NCBI RefSeq assembly: GCF_038066715.1
Contig: NZ_JBBUKT010000001.1
Span: forward strand, 1 to 64,000
Direction of reading: 5' to 3'
Length of the DNA: 64,000 nucleotides
From: Luteolibacter sp. Y139
GTDB taxonomy: Bacteria; Verrucomicrobiota; Verrucomicrobiia; Verrucomicrobiales; Akkermansiaceae
Under the pieces are notes generated by a model that saw only the letters and a list, made by a program, of their open reading frames with translations, was not told the origin of the DNA and made no database searches. This document shows positions 53,148 to 62,283 of the stretch, piece by piece; within the stretch, counting starts at the first letter, position 1; every line of letters starts with the position of its first letter. The position numbers and the translations under genes are program-made.

Positions 53148-53660
53148 TCAGACGTTCCCGAAGAACACGACCTCACCTTGCGACTGGAGTAGGCCCCTCA
53201 CCAATTTCGGCAACTCCCACACCGGCTTCTCGCTAATGTAAGCCAGATCCTCGTCGTCCGGCATCGAATCGTCATACAGACAATCTTTCGACACGCACAG
53301 GAGCCGAAACTCTCCATCAGCAGCATCGACGGTCAATCCAACCGTGTAGCTCTCGGAATCGACCATCAGAGGAAAAAACGGCCAACCAAAGAATGGATCG
53401 TCTTTGGGCCACTGATCCATGGCCTCCGCGCCATAGATCACAATAAACTCCTCCGGAGTTCCCCTCTCGACAGCAACGCTCGGCCCTCTCGGCAGAAACA
53501 ACCGGGCACCCCTGAGGAACGAGTCTCTGGGAGGAGAATCCTCTCCCTCGTCGAGATCGCCGCCTTCAAATCCCGGGAAGGCTTCCGAGACGAAGCCTTC
53601 CCTAATTAGGAATTCCCACAATCCCGTGAGTTCTTCCCGGTATTTGATGACAGGCTCCAT
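53148..53660 (-). CDS. Hypothetical protein, acidic, no recognised family
   Basis: 170 residues, strongly acidic (GFEGGDLDEGEDSPPRD, KDCLYDDSMPDDEDLAY) with several tryptophans and phenylalanines and an alternating beta pattern in the second half (FRLLCVSKDCLYD, EVVFFGNV). No signal peptide, no helix-turn-helix, no catalytic motif. Codon use and GC content are less biased than in the flanking genes, which hints at recent acquisition. It ends a two-gene run (six bases after the aminopeptidase start side) and shares its orientation. Some SMI1/KNR4-type immunity proteins look like this, but the resemblance is too weak for a call. Confidence 0.6.
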   Translation of the reverse strand: MEPVIKYREELTGLWEFLIREGFVSEAFPGFEGGDLDEGEDSPPRDSFLRGARLFLPRGPSVAVERGTPEEFIVIYGAEAMDQWPKDDPFFGWPFFPLMVDSESYTVGLTVDAADGEFRLLCVSKDCLYDDSMPDDEDLAYISEKPVWELPKLVRGLLQSQGEVVFFGNV

Positions 53661-53666
53661 TCGGAA

Positions 53667-54959
53667 TCACTTCCGATTCATCAACTCCTCAATCTCCTCC
53701 ACCTCAATCGGAATATCCCCCATCAGATCGAAGTTCCCCTTCTTCCCGATCACCACATCATTCTCGATCCGGACCCCCAGTCCCTCCTCACGAATGTAAA
53801 TCCCCGGCTCGATGGTAAACACCATCCCCTCCGCAAACGGCTCATGCGGCGGCGCCACATCGTGCACGTCCAGGCCCATGTGATGCGAAGTACCATGCAT
53901 GAAGTACTTCTTCACCAACGCCTTGTCCGGCCCCTGCTCCTTCGCCTCCTTCGCACCGATCAGACCGAGCTTCACCAGCTCCGCCTCCATCAGCTCGATC
54001 ACCTGTTTCTGATACTCCATCGGCGTATTCCCCGGCCGCAGGATCTCGTTCGCCCCGCGGAACACCCGCAGCACCGAGTTGTAAACATCCCGCTGCCGCG
54101 CCGTGAACCGGCCATTCACCGGAATCGTCCGCGTCAAATCCGAGGCCCAGCCCGCATACTCAGCCGCTACGTCCAGCAACAGCATGTCCCCATCCTGGCA
54201 GACCTTGTCGTTCTCGATGTAGTGCAGCACACACGCATTCGCCCCGCTGCCAATGATCGGCGTATAGGCAAACCCGCGCGAGCCACGCCGCACAAACTCA
54301 TGCAACAGCTCCGCCTCCACTTCCCACTCGCCCACCCCCGGCTTCACAAAGCCTAACAAACGACGGAAACCCGCCTCCGTGATCTTGCAGGCCTTCTGGA
54401 TGATATCCACCTCCACCGGATCCTTCGTGATCCGCAGCCGGTGCATCAGCGGCGCCAGCCGCTCATAGCGATGCAGCGGATAGCGGCTCTGGCACTTCTT
54501 GATGAACCGGTCATTCGCCGTCTCCACCACCGTCACGGCACGCAGGTGCTCATTCGTCGCGAGGTAGATGTGATCCACCTGCGGGATCAACCGGTGCAAC
54601 CACGACTCAAAACTGTGGCTCCACTCAATCCGCTCGATCCCCGTCGCCACCTTCGCCTGCTCCTTCGAAAGCTTCTCCCCGTCCCAGATCGCGATCAGCT
54701 CGCTCGTCTCCTTCACGAACAGCATCTCCCGCTCCTTGGGATCCTTCGCGTCCGGCATCAGCACCAGCATCGTGTCCTCCTGATCCACGCCCGTGAGGTA
54801 GAAGAGATCCGCGTTCTGCTTGAAGGCCATCGAGCCATCCGCATTCGTCGGATACACGTCGTTCGCCAGCACGATCACGATGCTGTTCGGCTTCAGCAGG
54901 GCACGCAGCTTGTCGCGGTTGCGGACGAAGAGCTGGGGATCGATGGGTTCGTAGCGCAT
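53667..54959 (-). CDS. pepP: Xaa-Pro aminopeptidase
   Basis: 430 residues from the ATG MRYEPIDPQLFVRNRDKL. N-terminal creatinase-like domain (1-160), then the pita-bread metallopeptidase domain: metal ligands lie in LLLDVAAEYAGWASDLTRTI, GTSHHMGLDVHDV and FTIEPGIYIREEGLGVRIEN followed by the terminal glutamate region IEVEEIEELM. Removes N-terminal residues preceding proline, with two Mn/Zn ions. The extra 19 codons to 55016 are rejected because they precede the conserved start. Confidence 0.93.
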   Translation of the reverse strand: MRYEPIDPQLFVRNRDKLRALLKPNSIVIVLANDVYPTNADGSMAFKQNADLFYLTGVDQEDTMLVLMPDAKDPKEREMLFVKETSELIAIWDGEKLSKEQAKVATGIERIEWSHSFESWLHRLIPQVDHIYLATNEHLRAVTVVETANDRFIKKCQSRYPLHRYERLAPLMHRLRITKDPVEVDIIQKACKITEAGFRRLLGFVKPGVGEWEVEAELLHEFVRRGSRGFAYTPIIGSGANACVLHYIENDKVCQDGDMLLLDVAAEYAGWASDLTRTIPVNGRFTARQRDVYNSVLRVFRGANEILRPGNTPMEYQKQVIELMEAELVKLGLIGAKEAKEQGPDKALVKKYFMHGTSHHMGLDVHDVAPPHEPFAEGMVFTIEPGIYIREEGLGVRIENDVVIGKKGNFDLMGDIPIEVEEIEELMNRK

Positions 54960-55055
54960 GGAGCCACTCCAGCCGATGCCCCCGTCCCCCGCAACGCCAT
55001 TCCCACACCCCGCCAAAATCTTGGCGAAAGCTGCAGAATCAGCGCCCGGAATGGT

Positions 55056-55709
55056 CTAGTGACCCCTCCACGACTTCAACGTCCTCACCAGCCTCCCATA
55101 CGCCCCGATCGCCCGCCGCGGATGATTCTCCCGCGCCGTCACCAGAATCGCCCGGCAGCCACTGTGCGAAACCGCCTTGTGATGCCGCGTCCCCGGCGAA
55201 GCCCGTAGGTAATCGCCAGCCCGCATCACCCGCCCCTCGGTCTCCAGGTCCCCGCTGATCAAATAAACCTCCTCCATCCCATGGTGCGCATGCGGGAAAA
55301 ACACCCCACCCGGATCCGCCTCTAACAAAACCAACGTGTGCGCCGCGTCGGGCAAGTCCGACAGCACCTTCACCCGCACCTTGCCACCCGGCAGCGGCGT
55401 CCACTCCCCATCACCCTCGCCCATGAAAAAGTAGCCGCCCTTCGGCACCTCCTCCGCCTTCTCCGCGGCGATGCGCGCGAGGATGGCCTCCTTCGCGGAA
55501 TCGGGAGCGGGCACGGGCGGATGACTGGCGGCGGTCATGGCAGCGACGGTTTCATCGAAGCCCAGCATCGCCATCGCGGCGCGGCCAAAGGGACAATCGT
55601 GGCAATGCTCCATCGCCGCCGCATCGGCGCCATCGAGCGCGCCGAGGCTGGTGAGCGCGGCGAACTCCGATGCGAGGTCGCGGGGTGTCATGTCGGGTGA
55701 ATCGGGCAT
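55056..55709 (-). CDS. ChrR-like cupin anti-sigma factor
   Basis: 217 residues. The N-terminal anti-sigma part carries a zinc-binding HC-x-x-C (H35-C36-H-D-C39 in MEHCHDCPFGRA). The C-terminal cupin domain (about 95-195) has the two cupin motifs, FPHAHHGMEEVYLISGDLE (H140, H142/H143, E147) and AGDYLRASPGTRHH (H176). This architecture is that of ChrR, which holds an ECF sigma factor inactive until singlet oxygen or peroxides arrive. It is encoded six bases after the sigma gene and is its partner. The start could also be the ATG six codons in. Confidence 0.85.
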   Translation of the reverse strand: MPDSPDMTPRDLASEFAALTSLGALDGADAAAMEHCHDCPFGRAAMAMLGFDETVAAMTAASHPPVPAPDSAKEAILARIAAEKAEEVPKGGYFFMGEGDGEWTPLPGGKVRVKVLSDLPDAAHTLVLLEADPGGVFFPHAHHGMEEVYLISGDLETEGRVMRAGDYLRASPGTRHHKAVSHSGCRAILVTARENHPRRAIGAYGRLVRTLKSWRGH

Positions 55710-55715
55710 GGGTGG

Positions 55716-56288
55716 TCAGTCGGTGACAGGGTTCTCCCCCAATAACGTTCGCACACGCTCCAGGGCGCGGCGAATGCGGCTCTTGATCGTCCCCAGCGGC
55801 TCGCACAGTCGTTCCGCGATTTCCGTCTGGGTGCAACCCTCGAAAAAAGCCAGGTCCAGCGCCATCCGCTGGTCGCCAGGCAGGATGCTCAGCGCCTTCC
55901 GCACCCTCCGTGCGGTCTCCGCCGCGATCAGCGGGCTCTCCGGCGGCTCGGCATCCTCGTCCGTCACCGCCTTCTCCTCGGAAAAACGCCGCTGCAGATC
56001 GTCGCTCCGCTGCCGCTTGCGCAGCCGGTCGATCGCCAGATTGCGGGTAAGGTGGATCATCCAGCCGGTGGCAGAACCAAGCGAAGGGTCGTAACGACCC
56101 GCATTCTTCCAGATCGAAACGAAGGCGTCTTGCAAGATCTCCTGCGCTTCCGCGTGATTCTTCGTGATCCCCAGCGCGATGCCGAAAAGCGCGTCCGCAC
56201 AGGTATCGTAGAGCCGCGAAAACGAGTCCGAGCAGCCCGAACCTGCGCGTAGCAACAGCTGGTCCGGAGAATCGGTGTCTTGGTTCAT
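55716..56288 (-). CDS. ECF-type RNA polymerase sigma factor (partner of a ChrR-like protein)
   Basis: 190 residues from the ATG MNQDTDSPDQL; an ATG six codons earlier is possible. Region 2 has FSRLYDTCADALFGIALGIT and AEAQEILQDAFVSIWKNAGR, then GWMIHLTRNLAIDRLRKRQR; region 4 has LSILPGDQRMALDLAFFEGC and TQTEIAERLCEPLGTIKSRI, ending in ALERVRTLLG. It belongs to the RpoE/ECF11-like group that pairs with ChrR. It probably controls the neighbouring DUF4331, TPR and FadL-type genes, which share this locus. Confidence 0.93.
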   Translation of the reverse strand: MNQDTDSPDQLLLRAGSGCSDSFSRLYDTCADALFGIALGITKNHAEAQEILQDAFVSIWKNAGRYDPSLGSATGWMIHLTRNLAIDRLRKRQRSDDLQRRFSEEKAVTDEDAEPPESPLIAAETARRVRKALSILPGDQRMALDLAFFEGCTQTEIAERLCEPLGTIKSRIRRALERVRTLLGENPVTD

Positions 56289-56327
56289 CCGGGCTGCGGG
56301 AATCATGGAGTCGTTCGACGCGGTTTG

Positions 56328-57659
56328 TCATGGGCTTTCGGCGGCAGCTGCCGCCGGCAGTTGCGCGACCGGTTCTGGCACGGTCACCAGCGAGGCCAGT
56401 TTTTCCACCGCCTCCGGTGCGTGCCGCGGGTGAAAGCGCGGGTTGAGTTGCAGCGCCCGCGAGAGATCACTCCGGGCACCTCGCGTGTCACCCAGCGCGG
56501 CCTCGATCATCCCCATGTGGAAATACAGCAGCGGATCCGGCGTGTGCCATGCCATCGCCTTGCGCATCGCCTCACGGGCTGCCTCATGGTTGCCCTTCTT
56601 GAATTGGCACCACGCCAGCGCGTCGAAGGACCCGATGTTCGGGAACGCCTTGCACGCCGCCTCCCCTTCCACCAGCGCGAGATCGATCGCGCGGTCATGG
56701 TCCGCTAGAAACAGCGCGAGCTGCGCATTTCCCGGACCATGCACATGCGCGGTCCCATCATGCATGTGGGCATGATCCGCGTGAAACGCGATCACCCGGT
56801 CGACCGCTGATTTCGCCGCCTCGATATCGCCGGTCACGAAATACAAATCCGCCAGTGCTGCCAGCGCGTCGTGCGTCGGCGTCACTTCCACCGACTGCCG
56901 GTAGGCCGCGATCGCACCACTCCAGTCTGACTTCGCCGCTAGGATCCGCCCTTGCGCAGCCAGCACCCGCGGGTTGCGAGGCGCTTCCTTCAGCGCGATC
57001 TCGATCTGCTTTTCCGCGGCAAGCGTCGCGCCATCCTGCAAATGCATCGTCGCCAGCTCGGCGCGGCACCACGCCGTGTTTTCAGGAAACGGACCGCCCG
57101 CATCGATCGCCCGCTGCATCATCAGGCGGGCGCGACCGCTTTGTCCGGTCAGCCACATCAAATGCGCAGCCCTGCTGTAACTGGCCAGATCCGCACTCAG
57201 ATCGAGCGCTTTCTGGAAATACTTCAGCGCGCCCTCGTAGTCGCCCAGTTCCATCGCGCCATCGCCCATCAGGCTGTAGGCGTCCTGCAATTTCGGGTCG
57301 ATCTCGAGCGCCTTCTCCGCCCACTCCTTGCCAGCCGCGAAGTCGTGTTCCGAGTTCTTCACCCATGCCATGCCCAATCGCGCACGGCCATCGTTCGGAT
57401 CAAGTGCCAGCGCCTTCGTATAGGCATTCGATGCCGCGGTAAAATCGTGCTGCACCGTATTGCGGGCCCTCTGCATCTGCAGATCGCCGAGCCGCACCCA
57501 CGCGTCGGCACTCACCGGACTAGCCGGAGCAGTGACCGCTGGATTCGCCGCCGGAGCAGGCGCTTCCGGCGTGCCCTCCTGGGCGAAACCGACGCCAACC
57601 CACAGGAAGAGTCCGGTGCCGGCGATACGAACGATGGGACAGAACATGGAACGATACAT
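56328..57659 (-). CDS. Periplasmic TPR-repeat protein with a histidine-rich segment
   Basis: 443 residues from the ATG MYRSMFCPIVRIAG, which begins a signal peptide ending near FAQEG; a Pro/Ala linker follows. About nine tetratricopeptide repeats fill the rest (AFLALDPNDGRARLGMAW-type, EKALEIDPKLQDAYSLMGDG, FQKALDLSADLASYSRAAHL, AALADLYFVTGDIEAAK). Between the later repeats lies a His-rich loop, HADHAHMHDGTAHVHG, with seven histidines in sixteen residues, suggesting binding of copper, zinc or nickel. The gene sits between the DUF4331 and sigma genes in one operon, so the protein probably assembles or protects an envelope oxidative-stress component. Function unproven. Confidence 0.82.
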   Translation of the reverse strand: MYRSMFCPIVRIAGTGLFLWVGVGFAQEGTPEAPAPAANPAVTAPASPVSADAWVRLGDLQMQRARNTVQHDFTAASNAYTKALALDPNDGRARLGMAWVKNSEHDFAAGKEWAEKALEIDPKLQDAYSLMGDGAMELGDYEGALKYFQKALDLSADLASYSRAAHLMWLTGQSGRARLMMQRAIDAGGPFPENTAWCRAELATMHLQDGATLAAEKQIEIALKEAPRNPRVLAAQGRILAAKSDWSGAIAAYRQSVEVTPTHDALAALADLYFVTGDIEAAKSAVDRVIAFHADHAHMHDGTAHVHGPGNAQLALFLADHDRAIDLALVEGEAACKAFPNIGSFDALAWCQFKKGNHEAAREAMRKAMAWHTPDPLLYFHMGMIEAALGDTRGARSDLSRALQLNPRFHPRHAPEAVEKLASLVTVPEPVAQLPAAAAAESP

Positions 57660-57755
57660 GGCTGGAGAAGCTTGAGGTTGAATCCGGAACCGGTGGCCGT
57701 TTCCACCGGGGTAGGGATGAGGGAGCGCCCCACCGGTTCCGGAAAGCACGCGGGT

Positions 57756-59249
57756 TTAGGGTTTTGTTCTTTGGTTCACGGCAGAACCCGCGTGCGGTGT
57801 GCCGAGATAGGGAAACACCTGGTTGTAGAGCTGGTCATTGGCCGCGACATTGTCTCCCACCACAGTGATCGTGGTGTAAGCCGGACCGCTGGCCACCGCC
57901 GTGAGCGCGATGTCCACCACGTCATCGCCGGGCCGCCGTCCGTTCGGCCAGCCACCGGCGTCGCCGCCAATGAAGCTCAGGCGGTTGAACCCGGCTTGCC
58001 CCGGCAGAAGCACCGGTCCCGTGGTGGTGTCCACACGGACCACATCCGGCAGGAAGACCGAGGCGAGATCGGTGCGACCCGTGATCGCCAGCGGGCCATC
58101 GCCCTCTGGATCGGCGAAGAGCACTGCGTTGATCAGGAATGCGACCTCGGGATTCTCGGCATACTTGCGATACTGCTCGTCGTCCTTCGGATCGGTGGCG
58201 TTGTAGCGATCCTTGTCCTTCAGTGCGACGAGCACCTCATTGAACAGCGGGTTGCCCAAGCGGTTAACCTGGACCCAGCCGCCCCGGCTGTTCGGTGGCG
58301 CGCCGGTGCGGCGGGTCGTGGTCGCATGCCGGGAGACGGAGGCATACACCCCCACTCCCTGCTGCACTCCGGGGATAAATGGATTGTCGAATGCTGCCGG
58401 CTTCAGCAGCGCGACCGGGATCTGCACGCCGAAGGACAGGACGTTGAAGCCCTTGAAGCCGTCCTGGCCGCCGCCGTCCTGGCCGAGCCCGTCGGCAGAG
58501 TTGCCGTTGTTGTTGATGATTCGCGGGTCGAGGAAATCGAAGATCCCCGGCGTGTCGGCATAGAAGCCGTCCTCGCGCGGACCGGCCCAGGCGACGATGC
58601 CATCGCTCACCGGGCTGATCGCCTGCTTGGTCAGCGAGTCAAGGTTCGCAATCGTGGTTGCGCCGGACACGGCCTTTCCATTCGCGTCATTGTAGGCGGG
58701 CGTGGTGCGCTTGCCCACATTCGGCGGCGAGACTGGCAGCGCCTTTGCCACGAAGTTCTCGCGCAGCTTGCCGGACTTCCCGGGCGGGCGCACTTCGCTG
58801 ACCGTGAGATCGTAGGTCTGCGTGAAGTTCTGGTTCGCATCACCGATCGTGGTGATCGGCCCGACACCCGTGCCACGACCGTAGGAAAGGATCGTGTTCT
58901 CATTCTTCACATCGGTGATCGGTGAGAACTCGAAGTCGAAGCTGTAGGTGACTTTCCCGGTGGTCGGGTCGGTCAGGTTGATGGTGTAGAGCGCGTCGTC
59001 GGCGAAGCGTTCGTAGATCACGCCGTCGCCCGGATCGGAAAAGGGACGCACCGACACGATGACATTGAGCACCTGCGCCGCGGGATTGTCGTAGCGCGTG
59101 CCCATGAAGGCATACACGTCGGTGAGGTTGGCCTGAGGGTCCTGCTTGATCAGCGGGGCATCGCTGTGGCTCGATCCGGAGGCCGGACCGGCGACCGATA
59201 GCGCGCAAAATGCAGCCAGCGGCGTGAGGATTTTATGGGAACTTTTCAT
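57756..59249 (-). CDS. DUF4331 family secreted protein
   Basis: 497 residues from the ATG MKSSHKILTPLAAFCALS, with a signal peptide cleaved before SSHSDAPLI. The start SSHSDAPLIKQDPQANLTDV is characteristic of DUF4331, and LFADPEGDGPLAITGRTDLA and RPGDDVVDIALTAV are conserved further on. The family is periplasmic or extracellular, of unknown function, and commonly linked to ECF-sigma/ChrR genes as here. First gene of the four-gene operon DUF4331-TPR-sigma-anti-sigma. Confidence 0.9.
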   Translation of the reverse strand: MKSSHKILTPLAAFCALSVAGPASGSSHSDAPLIKQDPQANLTDVYAFMGTRYDNPAAQVLNVIVSVRPFSDPGDGVIYERFADDALYTINLTDPTTGKVTYSFDFEFSPITDVKNENTILSYGRGTGVGPITTIGDANQNFTQTYDLTVSEVRPPGKSGKLRENFVAKALPVSPPNVGKRTTPAYNDANGKAVSGATTIANLDSLTKQAISPVSDGIVAWAGPREDGFYADTPGIFDFLDPRIINNNGNSADGLGQDGGGQDGFKGFNVLSFGVQIPVALLKPAAFDNPFIPGVQQGVGVYASVSRHATTTRRTGAPPNSRGGWVQVNRLGNPLFNEVLVALKDKDRYNATDPKDDEQYRKYAENPEVAFLINAVLFADPEGDGPLAITGRTDLASVFLPDVVRVDTTTGPVLLPGQAGFNRLSFIGGDAGGWPNGRRPGDDVVDIALTAVASGPAYTTITVVGDNVAANDQLYNQVFPYLGTPHAGSAVNQRTKP

Positions 59250-59392
59250 GGTGGGAATCGTTGTCCAGGTCCGCTTCACGAGGACCCTTCTGATAGGCAA
59301 CGCGCGCCGGTTCATTTCGGATGCATGAAATCACACGGATCTCCCGCTGCGGCTCGACACACGGCACGCAGCCTGCCATTCACCACCTGCCG

Positions 59393-60694
59393 ATGCCCCT
59401 CCCGCCTCGCCGTGCCGCAGTCGTTTTCGCCCTCGCGCCGCTCGGGTTCGCCATGGGGAACGGCGTGCTGCGCCACGGTTTCGGCGCCGCCGATGCCGGC
59501 ACTGCCGGAGCATTCGCGGAGACCCGCGCCGACGCTTTGACCGCCATGCAGGTCAATCCCGCCTCCCTCGCGGCACTTGGGGAAAACGAATGGACGTTCT
59601 CCCTGCGCGGTGTGACGGGCGATGGCGAGTTCACCCGGTCAGGCCGGAGGTACGACATGGATCGTAGCGGCGTGATCCCCGAACTCGCCCTGGCTTGGCG
59701 CGATGGCGATAGCCCGTGGACCTTTGGCGTTTCCGTGGCGGCATTGTCCGCACTCGAAGCCGACTGGCTGTATCCCGATGCCCCCGGTGGCATCGGAGGC
59801 ATCTCCTACGGACTCGTCGGCCACGATAGCGGCTTCAAGGCAGTGCGCGGAAATGCCGGCGTCTCCTTCGCGCTGAACGAAAACCTCTCCTTCGGTGCCA
59901 CCATCGGCGCGCTCTACAGCGAGGTCGATTTCGACGCGCCCTTCATTTTCCAAAGCAATCCCGCGCTGGCCGGCGCGAAGGTCGACCTCGACCTCAACAC
60001 CTCCGGCTGGGACGCCATCTCCGAGTTCGGCATGCTATGGCGACCCGACAAGCGCTGGAGCGTCGGAATCCACGCCCGCCCGAAGGTGACGCTCGAACAC
60101 GAGGGCTCGGCGGTCGCCGACTTCTCGGCGCAGCTCCCCGGCGTCACGCCCACCTACAATCACTACGAAGCCGTCACTCGCAATGCCCTGCCCCTCGTCG
60201 CGGGCCTCGGCATTTCCTGGCAAGCCGCCGACCGCCTGCGCCTCGGCATGTCCGCCGACTGGATCCAATGGAGCGCCGCCTTCGACCAACTCGAAGTCGG
60301 CCTCTCCCAAGGGACCAACCCCGTCATCAATGGCGCCATCGGACCGAACGTCGCCGATCGCGTGCCCGTCGGTTGGAAAGACCGCTGGGTCATCGCCCTC
60401 GGCGCGGAGTTCGATCTTTCCGACTCATGGGTCCTCCGCGGGGGCTGGCGCTATGGCGAGTCACCGCAGCCCGCAGCCCTGGTGACTCCGCTCAACGCCG
60501 CCTTGCCGGAGCACACCCTGGCGCTCGGCCTCGGCTGGAAATCGGGACCATGGTCCCTCGACGCCAGCTATGAGGTGCAGTTCGGCGACGCGCGTAAGGT
60601 CGCCACCAGCGGCTACCGCGCCGGCGAATACTCTAACAGCTCGCTCGACTTCACGGTGCAGGCCTTGACCTTCGGGGTCACGCGAAGATTCTGA
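59393..60694 (+). CDS. FadL/OmpP1/TodX-family outer-membrane transporter
   Basis: 433 residues from the ATG MPLPPRRAAVVFALAPLGFA, which begins a signal peptide. The mature N-terminus (NGVLRHGFGAADAGTAGAFA, then TALTAMQVNPASLAALGENE) has the FadL hallmarks: glycine-rich start and an NPA motif in the plug. The barrel is fourteen-stranded by family, ending in FTVQALTFGVTRRF. It carries hydrophobic compounds across the outer membrane. It is divergent from the DUF4331 operon (143-bp spacer), so shared regulation is plausible. It converges with the NAD kinase gene. Confidence 0.88.
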   Translation: MPLPPRRAAVVFALAPLGFAMGNGVLRHGFGAADAGTAGAFAETRADALTAMQVNPASLAALGENEWTFSLRGVTGDGEFTRSGRRYDMDRSGVIPELALAWRDGDSPWTFGVSVAALSALEADWLYPDAPGGIGGISYGLVGHDSGFKAVRGNAGVSFALNENLSFGATIGALYSEVDFDAPFIFQSNPALAGAKVDLDLNTSGWDAISEFGMLWRPDKRWSVGIHARPKVTLEHEGSAVADFSAQLPGVTPTYNHYEAVTRNALPLVAGLGISWQAADRLRLGMSADWIQWSAAFDQLEVGLSQGTNPVINGAIGPNVADRVPVGWKDRWVIALGAEFDLSDSWVLRGGWRYGESPQPAALVTPLNAALPEHTLALGLGWKSGPWSLDASYEVQFGDARKVATSGYRAGEYSNSSLDFTVQALTFGVTRRF

Positions 60695-60695
60695 A

Positions 60696-61550
60696 TCAGC
60701 CTCCCCGCCAATTCAGCTTCTGCCGCACCGTCTCGTAAAACGAGTGCCCCGGCAGTCGCAGCAGGTTGAGCGACTGCTCCGCCTTCTTCACCTCGATCCG
60801 GTCACCTGCGTGAATGGTGACGCAGTCACGACCATCCACCGTGAACAGCATCGGTGCCTCATCCGCATTCTCCGGCGCCAGCTCTACCGTCATGTGATCG
60901 CCAATGATCAGCGAGCGCTGGCTCAGCGTGTGCGGACAAATCGGCGTGATCACGAAAGCCGCCGCAGCCGGGCTGATCAGCGGTCCACCCGCGGATAGCG
61001 AGTAAGCCGTCGACCCGGTCGGCGTCGCCACGATCAAGCCGTCCGCCCGATAGTGATTCAGCAGGTCGCCATCAACATAAGCCGAAAGCGACACCAGCCG
61101 CCCGGTCTGGCCTCGGGCCAGCACGATCTCATTCAGCGCACGGAACTCCTTCTCGCTGCCATCCACACTGCGCACCGTGGCGCACAGCAGCGTCCGGCGG
61201 CTGGTGGAAAATTCTCCGGACAGCAAGGCATCCGCGAATTGCCCCACTTCTTCGTCGGTGCAGCTCGTCAGGAACCCTAGCGTCCCGATATTGATCCCCG
61301 CCACCGGCTTCTCGGTGGGACCCAGCTTGGCCATGGCATTCAGCATCGTGCCATCGCCACCCAGCACCGCGATCACATCGGAACAGGCCGCCAGCTCCGG
61401 GCCATCCAGGCCTCCCTGCACGCCGAGCAGCCCCGCGGTCTCCCTCTCCAGGGCCGTGGAAATCCCCCGCACGGCAAGTACACCCATGAGGCGGTCGAGG
61501 GTGCTCCGGGCTCCCTTTTTCTGGGTGTTGGCGACGATGCCGACGGTCAT
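60696..61550 (-). CDS. nadK: NAD kinase
   Basis: 284 residues from the ATG MTVGIVANTQKKGA; the frame upstream has no conserved part. Diagnostic motifs: GGDGTMLNAMAKLG, INIGTLGFLTS, ALNEIVLARGQTG and GLIVATPTGSTAYSLSAGGP. ATP-dependent phosphorylation of NAD to NADP in the cytoplasm. Only one base separates it from the convergent FadL-type gene; on the other side it is divergent from a phospholipid gene. Confidence 0.96.
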   Translation of the reverse strand: MTVGIVANTQKKGARSTLDRLMGVLAVRGISTALERETAGLLGVQGGLDGPELAACSDVIAVLGGDGTMLNAMAKLGPTEKPVAGINIGTLGFLTSCTDEEVGQFADALLSGEFSTSRRTLLCATVRSVDGSEKEFRALNEIVLARGQTGRLVSLSAYVDGDLLNHYRADGLIVATPTGSTAYSLSAGGPLISPAAAAFVITPICPHTLSQRSLIIGDHMTVELAPENADEAPMLFTVDGRDCVTIHAGDRIEVKKAEQSLNLLRLPGHSFYETVRQKLNWRGG

Positions 61551-61638
61551 CCCGGGTCTTCTAACGGCTGATACCCCCCTCCGCAAGGAGTCGATTCCTT
61601 AACTTGCCCGGCCCCGCCGCCCTTGGCACAGTCGCATC

Positions 61639-62283
61639 GTGGAAGACGACAGCTCGCGGCGCCCCCTCAAAACCCGCTCGACCGAATGGGCCCGATCCCT
61701 GGCAAGGGCCCTCACCTCCGCCGGGATTTCGCCAAATGCCATCTCCGCCTTCAGCGTCGTGGCCGCGTTGATCGGCGGAGCCGCCTTCATCGGAGCGTCC
61801 CGCGGATGGGTCCCCTGGCCAGTCGGCTGGGTCGCAGGTGCGGCCATGATCCAGCTCCGCCTCCTCTGCAACCTCATGGACGGCATGGTCGCCATCGAAG
61901 GCGGCAAGAAAAGCGCTACCGGCGACCTCTGGAATGAAATCCCTGACCGGCTCGCGGATACGATTTTTCTAGTAAGTGCAGGCTGGGCCGTCGGCTGGCC
62001 ATGGGTCGGAGCTCTCGCCGCATGGGCAGCCGTGATGACCGCCTACGTCCGCGCCATGGGCGCCGCCCTCACCGGAGCCCACGATTTCTGCGGCCCCTGC
62101 GCCAAGCCACACCGGATGGCCATCCTCACGGTCGGCGCGTTGAGCACCGCTACCGAGGCACTATGGAGGGAATCTGGCGCGGTCATGAAGGTGGCCATCG
62201 TCGTCATCGCTGTCGGCACTTGCCTCACCATCTTGCGCCGCATCGCGCGTCTCGCAGCAAAGCTGAAGGAGGCCCGCCCATGA
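61639..62283 (+). CDS. CDP-alcohol phosphotransferase, variant motif
   Basis: 214 residues from a GTG start. The CDP-alcohol phosphotransferase core motif spans residues 78-103 (NLMDGMVAIEGGKKSATGDL then WNEIPDR). Of the four canonical aspartates, the second (D81) and fourth (D103) remain; the first is N78 and the third N99, and the motif arginine is isoleucine. Five or six helices follow. The family joins a CDP-activated lipid or alcohol to an acceptor; this subfamily is uncharacterised to my knowledge. Overlaps the acyltransferase gene (ATGA), which supports a role in lipid synthesis. Confidence 0.82.
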   Translation: MEDDSSRRPLKTRSTEWARSLARALTSAGISPNAISAFSVVAALIGGAAFIGASRGWVPWPVGWVAGAAMIQLRLLCNLMDGMVAIEGGKKSATGDLWNEIPDRLADTIFLVSAGWAVGWPWVGALAAWAAVMTAYVRAMGAALTGAHDFCGPCAKPHRMAILTVGALSTATEALWRESGAVMKVAIVVIAVGTCLTILRRIARLAAKLKEARP

